Positions 27,999 through 36,727 of a DNA stretch of 64,000 nucleotides are shown here, in pieces. The position numbers and the translations under genes were made by a program. The DNA comes from Bradyrhizobium sp. AUGA SZCCT0176 (GTDB lineage: Bacteria > Pseudomonadota > Alphaproteobacteria > Rhizobiales > Xanthobacteraceae), in assembly GCF_018130145.1 (NCBI RefSeq), contig NZ_JAFCMB010000003.1, positions 372,001 through 436,000 on the forward strand, read 5' to 3'. The stretch's first letter is position 1, and every line of letters begins with the position of its first letter. The notes below the pieces were generated by a model. The model did not search any database. It was given only the letters and a program-made list of their open reading frames with translations, and was not told the DNA's origin.

Positions 27999-28121
27999 CA
28001 TGATCCGGAAAAGTGGGAACCGGTTTTCCCTCGCGACAAACGCGCAGCGTTTGCGCGGAGATCATGCTCAAACAAAAAGCTAGAGCGGGATGATGAAGCG
28101 AAGAGAAATCATCACGCTCTA
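27999..28121. repeat. Composite palindromic intergenic repeat
   Basis: GAGCATGATCCGGAAAAGTG with GAGATCATGCTC closing the first palindrome, and TAGAGCGGGATGATG with AAATCATCACGCTCTA closing a second. The right end overlaps the TAG stop of the minus-strand gene at 28119, so the repeat supplies that stop codon. Confidence 0.75.
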
Positions 28122-28556
28122 GGAGGACAGCAGCAGGAAGACCACGACAAGATTTGCCACGAACAGTATCGCGTCGATGACAAAGATCCGGAGCATCGGG
28201 CCCTTCAACACGGGCCAGTATGCCACCCCGACGCGTCCCCCGCGCATCAGGACCGGAAGGTTATAGGCGAACTGACTGAAGTGACACGCGGCAAAGAACA
28301 GGAATAACGCAAGCTGCGCGTCATCAGCCCCAAAGAAGGGCGGCCGGGCCAGCAGATACAGCGACAAAAGGGCGATTGGCAGATTGATCCCGCCCAGGAA
28401 CGCCACGCTGGCCGACAAGGTCGGCGCGATCGGGTTTCCGCGCTCCTCCCGGGACAGCAGTATTTTCAGCGTATTGCTCTGGGCAATGCTGAACTGGATG
28501 AAGGCGCCGCTGAACCAGAGTGTGTTGAGAAGCAGAACGAAATCCGAAAATCGCAT
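28119..28556 (-). CDS. Small integral membrane protein, unknown
   Basis: 145 residues from ATG 28556 (MRFSDFVLLLNTLWFSGAFI). Four hydrophobic helices, near 5-25, 52-75, 83-100 and 118-142. No motif known to me. It lies 19 bases after the stop of the NTF2-like gene on the same strand, so probably forms one transcript with it. The open frame upstream of this ATG overlaps that gene and is not used. Confidence 0.7.
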   Translation of the reverse strand: MRFSDFVLLLNTLWFSGAFIQFSIAQSNTLKILLSREERGNPIAPTLSASVAFLGGINLPIALLSLYLLARPPFFGADDAQLALFLFFAACHFSQFAYNLPVLMRGGRVGVAYWPVLKGPMLRIFVIDAILFVANLVVVFLLLSS

Positions 28557-28575
28557 CGTTACTTTCCGTACATGG

Positions 28576-28929
28576 CTATTTTCCGTAGAAGGCCTCGCTG
28601 CGCACCACACGGCCGGCAGCGTCGAAGTCCATGAACTCGCTGGCGCGCGTGTCGCCCAGTTGCCACCAGACCGTCAGGCGCGCGATCGTGTCGTCCCAGC
28701 TCCAGCTCAGGATTTTCAGATCCGCGCTCTCGATGTGTCCGTATGCCTTGCGCCAATAGGCGCGAATGTTCTCAAGCCCCGCGACCACAGGGGAATCCGT
28801 CAGTTTGATCGCCAACGGGGAGCGCATCTCCGCGTTGTCGGCAAAGTGCGACACGACAGCGTCGATATCAACCTTGCACCAGCTTGCGCACCACGCCTCG
28901 ACAAAGCGTCCGGCGGCTGCCCGGTCCAT
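28576..28929 (-). CDS. NTF2/SnoaL-like protein
   Basis: 117 residues from ATG 28929; GTG 28968 and a TTG between them are possible starts with better purine-rich leaders. RFVEAWCASWCKVDIDAVVS, HFADNAEMRSP and SEFMDFDAAGRVVRSEAFYG match the small cone-shaped NTF2/SnoaL fold used by isomerases, hydrolases and ligand-binding proteins. The activity cannot be assigned. It lies between a membrane protein and a MarR regulator, all on the minus strand. Confidence 0.75.
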   Translation of the reverse strand: MDRAAAGRFVEAWCASWCKVDIDAVVSHFADNAEMRSPLAIKLTDSPVVAGLENIRAYWRKAYGHIESADLKILSWSWDDTIARLTVWWQLGDTRASEFMDFDAAGRVVRSEAFYGK

Positions 28930-28999
28930 CGTCTGCTTGCTCAAGCTCCCGCACCTCCCCGGAATCACTGCAGGAAAGTTGTCACGGCACGATCTTCAA

Positions 29000-29014
29000 G
29001 TCAACTGTATTGAC
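29000..29014. promoter_or_regulatory. Candidate MarR operator
   Basis: GTCAA-CTGTA-TTGAC inverted repeat between the marR-like gene and the NTF2-like gene it precedes. Size and placement suit a MarR-type operator for the downstream pair. Confidence 0.45.
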
Positions 29015-29022
29015 CTTAGAAA

Positions 29023-29493
29023 TCAATTGTTGTCGGCGATAGCCTCCATGACGGCCATCCACGCGGCCGCGCCACGCGGGCCGACACGATCAAACGCCTC
29101 GCTCACGACCTTGCGCTCGTAGTCCGATGCCCGTTGTTCCGTGCGTTTTCCTGATTCCGTCAGCCGCAGCAATTTGGAGCGATGCTGCTCGGGCGACCGC
29201 TTCGAGGTCAGCAGTTTTCGCTCCAGCAGCAGGTTGAGCGGCCGGTTCAGGGCTTGCTTGGATATGCCGAGAATTTCGATCAGCGAGCCGATCGAGACGT
29301 CGGGCTGCCTGGCAACCACGTAGAGAATACGGTGGTGCGGGCGTGACAGGCCAAGGGTCGCAAGATACTGATCGGCGGAAAGCGTCATCCCGCGCCAGCC
29401 GTAGTACATCAGCTCCAGCGCCGCGTCCAAATCATGGAGCTTCTTGAGCGAGGCGCGGTGCAAGCCCGCGGCGTGAGGAACAGTTTTTTGCAT
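29023..29493 (-). CDS. MarR-family transcriptional regulator
   Basis: 156 residues. Winged helix with IGSLIEILGISKQALNRPLN as recognition helix and LLTSKRSPEQHRSKLLRLTESG as wing. ATG 29493. It probably responds to a small aromatic or lipophilic ligand and controls its neighbours: the NTF2-like and membrane genes downstream, whose leader carries a GTCAA-CTGTA-TTGAC palindrome, and perhaps the acyl-CoA synthetase gene upstream. Confidence 0.88.
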   Translation of the reverse strand: MQKTVPHAAGLHRASLKKLHDLDAALELMYYGWRGMTLSADQYLATLGLSRPHHRILYVVARQPDVSIGSLIEILGISKQALNRPLNLLLERKLLTSKRSPEQHRSKLLRLTESGKRTEQRASDYERKVVSEAFDRVGPRGAAAWMAVMEAIADNN

Positions 29494-29524
29494 TTTCCTA
29501 CCGCAAAGAATTGACCGAACAGAC

Positions 29525-31135
29525 TTACCCCAGCGCCCGCAATTCGCGTCGCAGCACCTTGCCGGTCGCGGTCATCGGGAGGCTTTCCGCGAACTGCACG
29601 AAGCGCGGATATTCGTGGGCGGCGAGCTGTACCTTGACGAATTCCTGGATCTCACGGGCCAGCGCGTCGCTGGGCGCAAAGCCCGGACGCAGCACGATCC
29701 AGGCCTTGATCGACTCGGTGCGGATCGGATCGGGAATGCCGACGACCGCCGACATCGCCACCGCCGGGTGCTTCATCAACGTGTGCTCGATCTCCGACGG
29801 CCCGACGCGATAGCCGGCCGTGGTGATGACGTCGTCCTCGCGGCTGACATACCAGAAGTAACCGTCCTCATCCTGCACGCCGAGATCGCCGGTCAGCAGA
29901 AATTCGCCGGCGTATTTTTTCGCGGTCGCTTCCGGATTGCGCCAATATTCGATCATGGTGCAGGGACAAGGCTGGCGAACGCCGATGACGCCGCGGGTAC
30001 CACGCGGCAGCTCCTCGCCCTGGTCGTCGACGATGCGCACGTCAAAACCGGGCGTCGCCCGGCCCATTGAACCCGGCCGGATCGGAAACAGTTTGGAATT
30101 GCTGCCGATCACGAGATTGCATTCGGTCTGGCCGAACACTTCATGGGCATCGACGCCGAAAGTCGCGCGCACCCAGTCGAGCAATTCGCCGCCGAGCGAC
30201 TCGCCGCCGGTGAAGATGCTGCGAAGATTTACGCCCGGGTTCTTCACGCCGGCCTGCCGCATCAGTTTCAGCGCCGTCGGCGGCAGGAACACGTTGCGGA
30301 TGCCGTGATCGGCCATGACAGCCATCGCGGCCTGCGGCTCGAATTTGCGCGCGCGGTGCCCGACCAGCGGCACGCCGTGATACCAGAACGCAAACAGGCC
30401 GTTGATCAGCCCGCCGATCCAGGCCCAGTCCGCCGGCGTCCACATCAGGTCGCCGGGTTTCGGAATGAAGTCGTGGCACATCTCGACATTGGGCAGATGG
30501 CCGAGCACAACGCGGTGCGCGTGCAGCGCGCCCTTGGGATTTCCCGTGGTGCCCGAGGTGTAGATGATCAGGCCGGGATCGTCGGCCGACGTATCGACGG
30601 TCGTAAAATCCGGTGATGCGGCTTTCAACGAAGACCAGAACGGCTTGGTGCCCGCGGGCGCACGGTCGCCGATCACATAGATGGTCTTCAGCTCGGGCAG
30701 ACGGTCGCGGATCTTTGCGAGCTTGTCCCAGCCGGCCTCGTCGGTGATGACAGCTTTGGCCTCGGAATTGGAGAGACGAAATTCCAGCGCGTCCTCGCCG
30801 AACAGCGCGAACAGGGGAATCGAGATCAGGCCGGAGCGAAACGCCGCCAGATGCGCGATCGGCAATTCCAGCGATTGCGACAGGAACACCGCGACGCGGT
30901 CGCCGCGGATGAGGCCATCGGCGTCAAGCACATTGGCGAAGCGGCGCGACATGTCCGCGATCTCGTCGAACGAGGTCCGCGTCGCTGTGCCGTCCTCGTC
31001 GATATAGATCAGCGCAAGGCGGCCAGAGCCATCGGCATGACGGTCGCAGCACGCGGTCGCGATGTTGAACCGCGCCGGGATGTCCCAGCGGAAGTTGCGG
31101 TAGAGCTCGTCATAGGTGGCGGCTTCGGTGAGCAT
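29525..31135 (-). CDS. AMP-forming acyl-CoA synthetase
   Basis: 536 residues. ANL superfamily: P-loop-like IIYTSGTTGNPKGALH, A5-type YxQTE variant EVFGQTECN, the GDL motif LLTGDLGVQDEDGYFWYVSR and the C-terminal Lys in MTATGKVLRREL. Activates a carboxylic acid to an acyl-AMP, then to acyl-CoA. Sequence style is of acetyl/medium-chain synthetases. Its stop lies 31 bases before the marR-like gene start, same strand, so the order synthetase-marR-NTF2-membrane gene may be one operon. Confidence 0.9.
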   Translation of the reverse strand: MLTEAATYDELYRNFRWDIPARFNIATACCDRHADGSGRLALIYIDEDGTATRTSFDEIADMSRRFANVLDADGLIRGDRVAVFLSQSLELPIAHLAAFRSGLISIPLFALFGEDALEFRLSNSEAKAVITDEAGWDKLAKIRDRLPELKTIYVIGDRAPAGTKPFWSSLKAASPDFTTVDTSADDPGLIIYTSGTTGNPKGALHAHRVVLGHLPNVEMCHDFIPKPGDLMWTPADWAWIGGLINGLFAFWYHGVPLVGHRARKFEPQAAMAVMADHGIRNVFLPPTALKLMRQAGVKNPGVNLRSIFTGGESLGGELLDWVRATFGVDAHEVFGQTECNLVIGSNSKLFPIRPGSMGRATPGFDVRIVDDQGEELPRGTRGVIGVRQPCPCTMIEYWRNPEATAKKYAGEFLLTGDLGVQDEDGYFWYVSREDDVITTAGYRVGPSEIEHTLMKHPAVAMSAVVGIPDPIRTESIKAWIVLRPGFAPSDALAREIQEFVKVQLAAHEYPRFVQFAESLPMTATGKVLRRELRALG

Positions 31136-31160
31136 GATGGAGAGCGGCCCTCGAATTTTT

Positions 31161-31284
31161 CGTCGTCCCGGCGAACGCCGGGACCCATACGCCGCGGCGG
31201 GTATTGTTGGAGAAGGAAGACAACGACCAGCGAGTTAAACAAATACGGCCGGTGGCTATGGGTCCCGGCTTTCGCCGGGACGAC
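31161..31284. repeat. Intergenic repeat, family A (copy 5)
   Basis: GTCGTCCCGGCGAACGCCGG ... GACCCATACGCCGCGGCGGG ... GGCTATGGGTCCCGG ... CGCCGGGACGAC. A near-complete copy. Confidence 0.88.
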
Positions 31285-31296
31285 AGCCAATGACAC

Positions 31297-31752
31297 TCAC
31301 CCCGCGAGCGCCGCCTTCACCAACCCGCTGGCTTTACCAAAATCCATCTGACCGGCGTATTTCGCCTTCAGCACCGCGATCACCTTGCCCATGTCCTTCA
31401 TGCCCGCTGCGCCGGTTTCAGTGACCGCGGCCGATATCGCCGCCTTGACGTCGTCCTCCGACATCTGCTTCGGCAGGTAAGCCGAGATGACCGCGATCTC
31501 CTCGCGCTCCTGCGCGGCGAGTTCGGCGCGGCCGCCCTTGTCGTAGAGTTCGACGGATTCCTGGCGCTGCTTGATCATCTTCTGGAACACGCCGAGCAGG
31601 TCGGCATCGCTGAGCGGCGGCTTGCCCTCCCCGCGTGCGGCGATGTCGGCGTTCTTGATGGTCGAATTGACCATGCGCAGCGTGGACAGCTTGCGCTCGT
31701 CCTTGGCCCGCATCGCGTCCTTGACCGCATTGTTGATGTCGTCGCGCAGCAT
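31297..31752 (-). CDS. GatB/YqeY-domain protein
   Basis: 151 residues from ATG 31752, preceded by AAAGGATACGAAA. MLRDDINNAVKDAMRAKDER, RMVNSTIKNADIAARGE and the C-terminal KDMGKVIAVLKAKYAGQMD are YqeY landmarks. It resembles the tRNA-binding tail of GatB, so a link with aminoacyl-tRNA handling is inferred; no enzyme activity is established. In related alphaproteobacteria it usually sits beside carA or dnaG; here carA begins about 1.1 kb away, divergently. Confidence 0.9.
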   Translation of the reverse strand: MLRDDINNAVKDAMRAKDERKLSTLRMVNSTIKNADIAARGEGKPPLSDADLLGVFQKMIKQRQESVELYDKGGRAELAAQEREEIAVISAYLPKQMSEDDVKAAISAAVTETGAAGMKDMGKVIAVLKAKYAGQMDFGKASGLVKAALAG

Positions 31753-31803
31753 TTTCGTATCCTTTGGCTTCAACGCCCTGATCTAAGCGTTTCGCGCCGT
31801 TGA

Positions 31804-31889
31804 AACAACTCAGTTTTGACGCGTTTTCTTCACGCGAACCGGTATCCACCCCGGATCAAGTCCGAGGGCATGCTTCGCTTGAAAACGCT
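31804..31889. repeat. Intergenic repeat, family D (copy 1)
   Basis: TTTTGACGCGTTTTCTTCACG ... GAACCGGTATCCACCC ... GGCATGCTTCGCTTGAAAACG. It abuts the stop of the alpha/beta hydrolase gene. Other copies: 32637-32692 and 58961-59033. Confidence 0.75.
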
Positions 31890-32591
31890 TTAACTCCGAA
31901 GCCATTCCGTCAGCGCGTCGGCGGTCTCCTGCGGCGCTTCCACCTGTGGCAGGTGACCGCAATTGGCCAGCACCACCAGTTTGGCTCCGGGAATGCCGCT
32001 CGCCATCTCCATCGAGAGCGAGTTCGGGATGGTGTTGTCCTGGTCGCCGGTCAGCACCAGCGTCGGACATCTGATCCACGCCAGCGTGGGGCGCGAATCC
32101 GGCCGGCCGATCACGGCGGTCTGCTGGCGGACGAACGCCTCCGGCCCGATATCGTCGCCCATGTCATGGACAAGCTGGCGCAACGCGGCATCGCCCTGCC
32201 GCGACGGGTGCACGAAGCCGGGAAACAGCTCGTCGAGCACGGCGCGGTATTCGCCGCCTTTTGCGCGGGCGATCATGCCCTGGCGGCGGGTCGTCGCCTC
32301 GCCGGTGTCGGGCCGCGCCTGGGTGCTGATCAGCGCCAGCTTCGCCACCCGCTCGGGCGCCTGCCGCATGATCTCGAAGGCGATGTAGCCGCCCATGGAA
32401 TGCCCGGCGAGCGCAAAGCGCGGAGGCGCCTCGGCCAGTATCCGCCGCGCGATCGCGCCCATATTGTCGTCGCGCTTGTGATTGGCGACCGTCACGGGCC
32501 CCAACTGCCACAGGGCCGGCACCACGGGCCCAAAGAGCCGCGGCGAGCACGCGAGACCCGGAACGAGCAGGATCGGCATCGTATTGTCCAT
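31890..32591 (-). CDS. Alpha/beta hydrolase
   Basis: 233 residues. Oxyanion segment LLVPGLACSP, nucleophile elbow AGHSMGGYIAFE, acid in VLTGDQDNTIP and His in NCGHLPQVEAP. Soluble, short cap region. Esterase- or MhpC-like; the substrate cannot be read. Flanked by family D repeats on both sides. Confidence 0.88.
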   Translation of the reverse strand: MDNTMPILLVPGLACSPRLFGPVVPALWQLGPVTVANHKRDDNMGAIARRILAEAPPRFALAGHSMGGYIAFEIMRQAPERVAKLALISTQARPDTGEATTRRQGMIARAKGGEYRAVLDELFPGFVHPSRQGDAALRQLVHDMGDDIGPEAFVRQQTAVIGRPDSRPTLAWIRCPTLVLTGDQDNTIPNSLSMEMASGIPGAKLVVLANCGHLPQVEAPQETADALTEWLRS

Positions 32592-32636
32592 GCGGACTCC
32601 TGATTGGGCGCTTTGGGGTGAAAAGCGGCCCTAGCT

Positions 32637-32692
32637 ACTTGTTTTGACGCGTTTTCTTGACGCGAACCGGCGTCCACTTCGCTCGAAAACGC
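32637..32692. repeat. Intergenic repeat, family D (copy 2)
   Basis: CTTGTTTTGACGCGTTTTCT, GACGCGAACCGGCGTCCAC, CTTCGCTCGAAAACGCT. Shorter than copies 1 and 3. Confidence 0.75.
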
Positions 32693-32776
32693 TATGAAAT
32701 GGGAACTCCAGATTAGGCCGGTGGCACAGCCTGTCAAATATGCAGTGAAACGCGTGTGAATCCGCGTTTTTGGGGG

Positions 32777-32805
32777 TTCACGCGGCCGGGTACGCCGACT
32801 ATGTA
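32777..32805 (+). promoter_or_regulatory. Possible carA promoter
   Basis: TTCACG, 17 bases, TATGTA; the -10 box ends eight bases before the carA ATG and there is no ribosome site, so a leaderless or very short leader is possible. An imperfect inverted repeat (CGCGTGTGAA / TTCACGCG, 32751-32784) overlaps the -35 box. Weak -35 match. Confidence 0.4.
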
Positions 32806-32813
32806 ATGCGCTC

Positions 32814-34004
32814 ATGACAATCCCTGAAAACTCGTCAGCCTGGCCGGACCTCAAACCGACCGCGCTCCTCGTGCTCGCCGATGGCACCGTGCTGGAAGGC
32901 TTTGGCCTCGGCGCGGAAGGCCAGGCCGTCGGCGAAGTCTGCTTCAACACCGCGATGACCGGTTATGAGGAGATCCTCACCGATCCCTCCTATGCCGGGC
33001 AGCTCATCACCTTCACCTTCCCGCATATCGGCAACGTCGGCACCAACGACGAGGATATCGAGACGGTGAACATGGCGGCAACGCCGGGCGCGCGCGGCGT
33101 GATCCTGCGTTCGGCCATTACCGATCCCTCGAACTACCGCTCGGCAAAACATCTCGACGGATGGCTGAAGGCGCGCGGCATCATCGGCCTTTCCGGCATC
33201 GACACCCGCGCGCTGACCGCGCTGATCCGCTCCAAGGGCATGCCGAATGCCGTGATCGCGCACGCCAAGGACGGCAAGTTCGACCTGCACGGCCTCAAGG
33301 AAGAAGCCCGCGAATGGCCCGGCCTCGAGGGCATGGACCTGGTGCCGATGGTGACCTCGGCGCAGCGCTTCACCTGGGACGAGACGCCATGGGGCTGGGA
33401 AAAGGGCTTTGGCCGCCAGACCGCGCCCGAATTCAACGTGGTCGCGATCGATTACGGCATCAAGCGCAACATCCTGCGGCTGCTCGCGGGCGAAGGCTGC
33501 AAGATCACCGTGGTGCCGGCGACGACATCAGCTGAAGACATTTTGGCGATGAAGCCGGACGGCGTGTTTCTCTCTAACGGCCCCGGCGATCCCGCCGAGA
33601 CCGGCAAATACGCGGTGCCTGTGATCAAGCAGGTGATCGATTCGGGCACGCCGACCTTCGGCATCTGCCTCGGCCATCAGATGCTGGGCCTCGCCGTCGG
33701 CGCCAGGACCAAGAAGATGCACCAGGGCCATCACGGCGCCAATCATCCGGTGAAAGACGAGACCACCGGCAAGGTGGAAATCACGTCCATGAACCACGGC
33801 TTTGCGGTGGACGAAAAGACGCTGCCGAAGGGCGCCACCCAAACCCACATCTCGCTGTTCGACGGCTCCAATTGCGGCATCCAGCTCGACGGCAAGCCGG
33901 TGTTCTCGGTGCAGTACCACCCGGAAGCCTCACCCGGCCCGCGGGATTCGCATTATCTGTTCAAGCGGTTCGCCGATTTGATGCGGGCGAACAAGAAGGC
34001 GTAG
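32814..34004 (+). CDS. carA: Carbamoyl-phosphate synthase small subunit
   Basis: 396 residues. N-terminal CarA domain ([36 protein letters not shown]) and class I glutaminase with Cys in [15 protein letters not shown] and the His/Glu pair in [12 protein letters not shown]. It supplies ammonia from glutamine to CarB for arginine and pyrimidine synthesis. Unusually for a partner pair, carB lies 16.4 kb downstream on the same strand, with an accessory block between. A strong terminator follows. Confidence 0.97.
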   Translation: MTIPENSSAWPDLKPTALLVLADGTVLEGFGLGAEGQAVGEVCFNTAMTGYEEILTDPSYAGQLITFTFPHIGNVGTNDEDIETVNMAATPGARGVILRSAITDPSNYRSAKHLDGWLKARGIIGLSGIDTRALTALIRSKGMPNAVIAHAKDGKFDLHGLKEEAREWPGLEGMDLVPMVTSAQRFTWDETPWGWEKGFGRQTAPEFNVVAIDYGIKRNILRLLAGEGCKITVVPATTSAEDILAMKPDGVFLSNGPGDPAETGKYAVPVIKQVIDSGTPTFGICLGHQMLGLAVGARTKKMHQGHHGANHPVKDETTGKVEITSMNHGFAVDEKTLPKGATQTHISLFDGSNCGIQLDGKPVFSVQYHPEASPGPRDSHYLFKRFADLMRANKKA

Positions 34005-34030
34005 CCCGCACTCCCCTTTCCTTCATCATC

Positions 34031-34061
34031 ATGCCCGGGCTCGTCCCGGGCATTGTTTTTT
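34031..34061 (+). terminator. Rho-independent terminator of carA, apparently built from a family B repeat end
   Basis: ATGCCCGGG-CTCGT-CCCGGGCAT followed by TGTTTTTTG. The arms match the ends of family B repeats, suggesting a repeat half took on terminator function; ATGACTCGGGGCATGACGAG at 34074 may be the decayed other half. Confidence 0.85.
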
Positions 34062-34173
34062 GTGAGTGCGAGGCATGACTCGGGGCATGACGAGATATCA
34101 TGTGACGAATGGCCTGTTGCCGCGCTATCTGCTATAGTATGATTATCAACATCTAATGTACGGGAACCTCCTC

Positions 34174-34668
34174 ATGGACAGCTCCGCCGCCCCCAAGGTC
34201 GAATACGGCGTGACGCCGACTGATGTGATGGCGTCGATGACGGGTCTTGAGTTCGTCCGCGCGATCTTCGAGGGCAAACTGCCGGCGCCGCCGATCATGG
34301 AGAATGTCGAGCCGTTCGATTCCACCGCCGAGAACGGCGTCGTGACCTTTCACAGCGTGCCGGGCTTCCGGCACTACAACCCGATCGGCTCGGTGCATGG
34401 CGGCTACGCCGCGATCCTGCTGGATTCCGCGATGGGGCTGGCAGTCCACACCACGCTGCCGGCCGGCACCGGCTACACCACGCTGGAATTCAAGATCTCC
34501 TTCATCAAGGGCATGACCAAGGATACCGGCCCTGTGAAGTCGGAAGGCCGCACGCTCAGCGTCGGCCGCCGCGCCGCCACCGCGGAAGCGCGCATCACCG
34601 ATTCCAAGGGCCGCCTGCTCGCCCACGCCACCACGACCTGCCTGGTGTTTGAAATCCCGAAAGCATGA
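34174..34668 (+). CDS. PaaI-type hotdog thioesterase
   Basis: 164 residues from ATG 34174; an ATG six codons upstream is an alternative. HYNPIGSVHGGYAAILLDSA is the hotdog signature (HGG loop plus catalytic acid D in LDSA), followed by TTLEFKISFIKGMTKDTG and the C-terminal strand. It probably hydrolyses an acyl- or aroyl-CoA. An AT-rich TATAGTATGATT just upstream may be its -10. Followed by the cupin gene after 68 bases. Confidence 0.87.
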   Translation: MDSSAAPKVEYGVTPTDVMASMTGLEFVRAIFEGKLPAPPIMENVEPFDSTAENGVVTFHSVPGFRHYNPIGSVHGGYAAILLDSAMGLAVHTTLPAGTGYTTLEFKISFIKGMTKDTGPVKSEGRTLSVGRRAATAEARITDSKGRLLAHATTTCLVFEIPKA

Positions 34669-34736
34669 GCCAAGGGAACGCGAGGCCCTGACAGCGGTTG
34701 AATCCCGACGTATGGTTTGTACGTGGGAGAACGATC

Positions 34737-35264
34737 ATGTCCGTCGTCAGCGAAGACCATCAGCCGCTCACCTTCGACTTCGTCGATGACGGCCTGGTGC
34801 CGAACAGCAAGATGCCGTTCCTGGTCTACAAGCGCGCGATCGACGTCGATAACGATCACCCCGAAAAAACCATCGAGGGCCTGTTCGGCGCCAATGGCTG
34901 GGGCGCGATGTGGCGCAACGGCGTCTATGATTATTTGCACTACCACGCCACCGTGCACGAAGTGCTCGGGGTCGCCCGCGGCAACGCCATCGTGCGGTTC
35001 GGCGGCGACAATGGCACGGAGCTTGCGATCGCGGCCGGTGACGTCGCGATCCTGCCCGCCGGCACCGGGCATCAATGCCTGTCGTCGAGCGCTGATTTTT
35101 CCGTCGTCGGCGCCTATCCGCCCGGCCCGCCGGCCGAAATCACGCGCGCGACGCCGGAGAACCACGCCAAGGCGTTGAAGACGATTCCGAACGTGAAACT
35201 GCCGAAGGCCGATCCGGTGATGGGCGCGGACGGTCCGCTCGTGAAACTATGGAAGCGCGGCTGA
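34737..35264 (+). CDS. Cupin-fold protein
   Basis: 175 residues from ATG 34737, with GGGAGA seven bases upstream. HYHATVHEVLGVARGNAIVR (metal His-x-His...E pattern) and AGDVAILPAGTGHQCLSSS (second His) define a single cupin barrel. Probable metal site; could be an isomerase, dioxygenase or a binding protein. Same strand as the thioesterase, likely a small operon. Confidence 0.85.
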   Translation: MSVVSEDHQPLTFDFVDDGLVPNSKMPFLVYKRAIDVDNDHPEKTIEGLFGANGWGAMWRNGVYDYLHYHATVHEVLGVARGNAIVRFGGDNGTELAIAAGDVAILPAGTGHQCLSSSADFSVVGAYPPGPPAEITRATPENHAKALKTIPNVKLPKADPVMGADGPLVKLWKRG

Positions 35265-35279
35265 TACTGCGGTTCGAAC

Positions 35280-35305
35280 GGGATTGCGACGATTTGTCCT
35301 GTCAC
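35280..35305 (-). pseudogene. Short relic of an HlyD-type adaptor gene
   Basis: 26 bases that match 36262-36287 of the adjacent adaptor gene at 22 positions and, on the minus strand, encode VTGQIVAIP, the same segment of the barrel-sandwich domain. No frame continues on either side. It is a duplicated fragment or the last trace of a second adaptor gene. Confidence 0.5.
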
Positions 35306-35381
35306 CTCTCGGGCACGGATATCTGGCACAAAGTGCATAGACGGTGCACGCCGCCGGTCGTGAAGGCGCAGATCGGCTCAG

Positions 35382-36491
35382 CTAGAGATACGCCGTATAT
35401 GAACTGATCCACACCAGGATCGACGCAAGAAGGCCGATCACGCCCGCCTTCTCGGAAAATGCAGTTGCACTGCCGGACATTCCCAGACGCAGCGACTCCC
35501 GGCTCATCCCGTCAGGGATCGAGATCTCCGCCGGAAACACCGTCGCCCCGCCGAACGTATTGGTGCGCGCGAGCGTTCCCGACACGGCGATCTGCCCCTG
35601 GCCGATGCCCCTCGGAATGGCGGTGATCTTCGCGTGATAGATGCGTCCCGGGACGTTGTCGAAAACGATATCGACAGCGGTGCCTTCCTTGATGGTTTGA
35701 AAGCCGTTCTGAGAAAACATTCCAACCAGCGTGATCTCCTTCTCGACGATGAACGACATCGCCGAGTGCAACTGCAGCGCGCGATCACCGACGGTCAAGG
35801 CGACGACGGTGACATAGCCGTCGGCCGGCGCACGAATGGTCGTCTGCGACAATTCCCAATTGGCATTGTCGAGCTGCGCCTGTAGCTGCGCGACTGATGT
35901 GTTGACGCCGCCGATCTCGGAATCCATCGCGAGCTTGGCGCTCTGCTGCGCGGCCTTGGCGGCGCCGAGCTGCGCCGACACGGTTTCGTACTGGACCTGC
36001 TTGTCCTGCGCCTGAAACTGCGAGTTGGCATCATCAGCGGCAAGTGTCTGGATATCGTCGAGCCGCTTCTTGTTGTAGGCGACCTGCGTGGTGAGCCCGC
36101 TGACATTCGCCGTTGCCTGCTCGTAATTCGCTTTCAGTATCTCGGTTTGCTGCTTTGCAGCAGCGAGCGAGGCCTGCAACTGCGAGACCTTGTATTGAAA
36201 CGGCGCCGGGTCGATTTGAAACAGCACATCGTTGGCTTTGACCGGCACGTTCGGCCTGACCGGGATTGCAACAATTTGCCCGGTCACATTCGGCGTCACC
36301 TCCACCACGCGGCCGGTGACCGTCACGCGCCCCGATGGCGTCAGATAATTAAAAAGCGCGAGAAATGCCGCGAGAAGAAATATTCCGACAGCGATCGAGA
36401 CCGTCCCGGACCACCAGCCCCAACGCACCAGTTTGAATTTCGAGAACAAGGCCCACAGCGCGACGAGGTAGAGGCACAAAATAATGACCAT
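35382..36491 (-). CDS. HlyD/EmrA-family membrane adaptor protein
   Basis: 369 residues. Two N-terminal helices (about 2-18 and 27-48) rather than the usual one, then barrel-sandwich halves (VTPNVTGQIVAIPVRPNVPV and TTIRAPADGYVTVVALTVGD) around a coiled coil (about 95-210, QLQASLAAAKQQTE... AQLDNANWELSQ), and a C-terminal hydrophobic tail (GVIGLLASILVWISSYTAYL). It would bridge an inner-membrane pump to an outer channel, but neither is nearby. Divergent from the DUF1254 block. Confidence 0.87.
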   Translation of the reverse strand: MVIILCLYLVALWALFSKFKLVRWGWWSGTVSIAVGIFLLAAFLALFNYLTPSGRVTVTGRVVEVTPNVTGQIVAIPVRPNVPVKANDVLFQIDPAPFQYKVSQLQASLAAAKQQTEILKANYEQATANVSGLTTQVAYNKKRLDDIQTLAADDANSQFQAQDKQVQYETVSAQLGAAKAAQQSAKLAMDSEIGGVNTSVAQLQAQLDNANWELSQTTIRAPADGYVTVVALTVGDRALQLHSAMSFIVEKEITLVGMFSQNGFQTIKEGTAVDIVFDNVPGRIYHAKITAIPRGIGQGQIAVSGTLARTNTFGGATVFPAEISIPDGMSRESLRLGMSGSATAFSEKAGVIGLLASILVWISSYTAYL

Positions 36492-36600
36492 GGCTGGTCC
36501 TCATTATTGGTTTGTGCTAAATTTGCTCCCGGAGGTAGCTGAAGACACGATTCAACCGTTAGCTTCATTGCTCCTGTTTTTCCAGCATCTTGTTTTGATC

Positions 36601-36695
36601 CTGCATACGCCGCGAGGCGTTTTATGCAGCCATGCAGCACGTTCTCCCGCATACGCAATCTCTTGCACACGCAATCTCTCTCGCTTCAGAGCGAG
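36601..36695. promoter_or_regulatory. Complex palindromic control region before the DUF1254/sulfatase block
   Basis: Three elements in 95 bases: nested inverted repeat CTGCAT-ACGCC-GCGA-GGCGT-TTT-ATGCAG (36601-36628); a tandem 16-base direct repeat GCATACGCAATCTCTT / GCACACGCAATCTCTC (36649-36680); and hairpin CTCGCT-TCAG-AGCGAG (36680-36695) ending 32 bases before the first start codon. Sits in the 236-base gap shared with the divergent adaptor gene. Confidence 0.55.
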
Positions 36696-36727
36696 AATGC
36701 TTTCAAGCCGAGATAGGAGACAGCACC

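Noticed and set aside
25985..28075. 696-codon minus-strand frame opposite the hybrid kinase
   Set aside because: Shadow of the GC-rich kinase gene; Arg/Gly/Ala-rich with no domain.
28930..28968. GTG/TTG starts for the NTF2-like gene
   Set aside because: Purine-rich leaders make them possible, but the ATG at 28929 matches the usual N-terminus; left as an uncertainty rather than a call.
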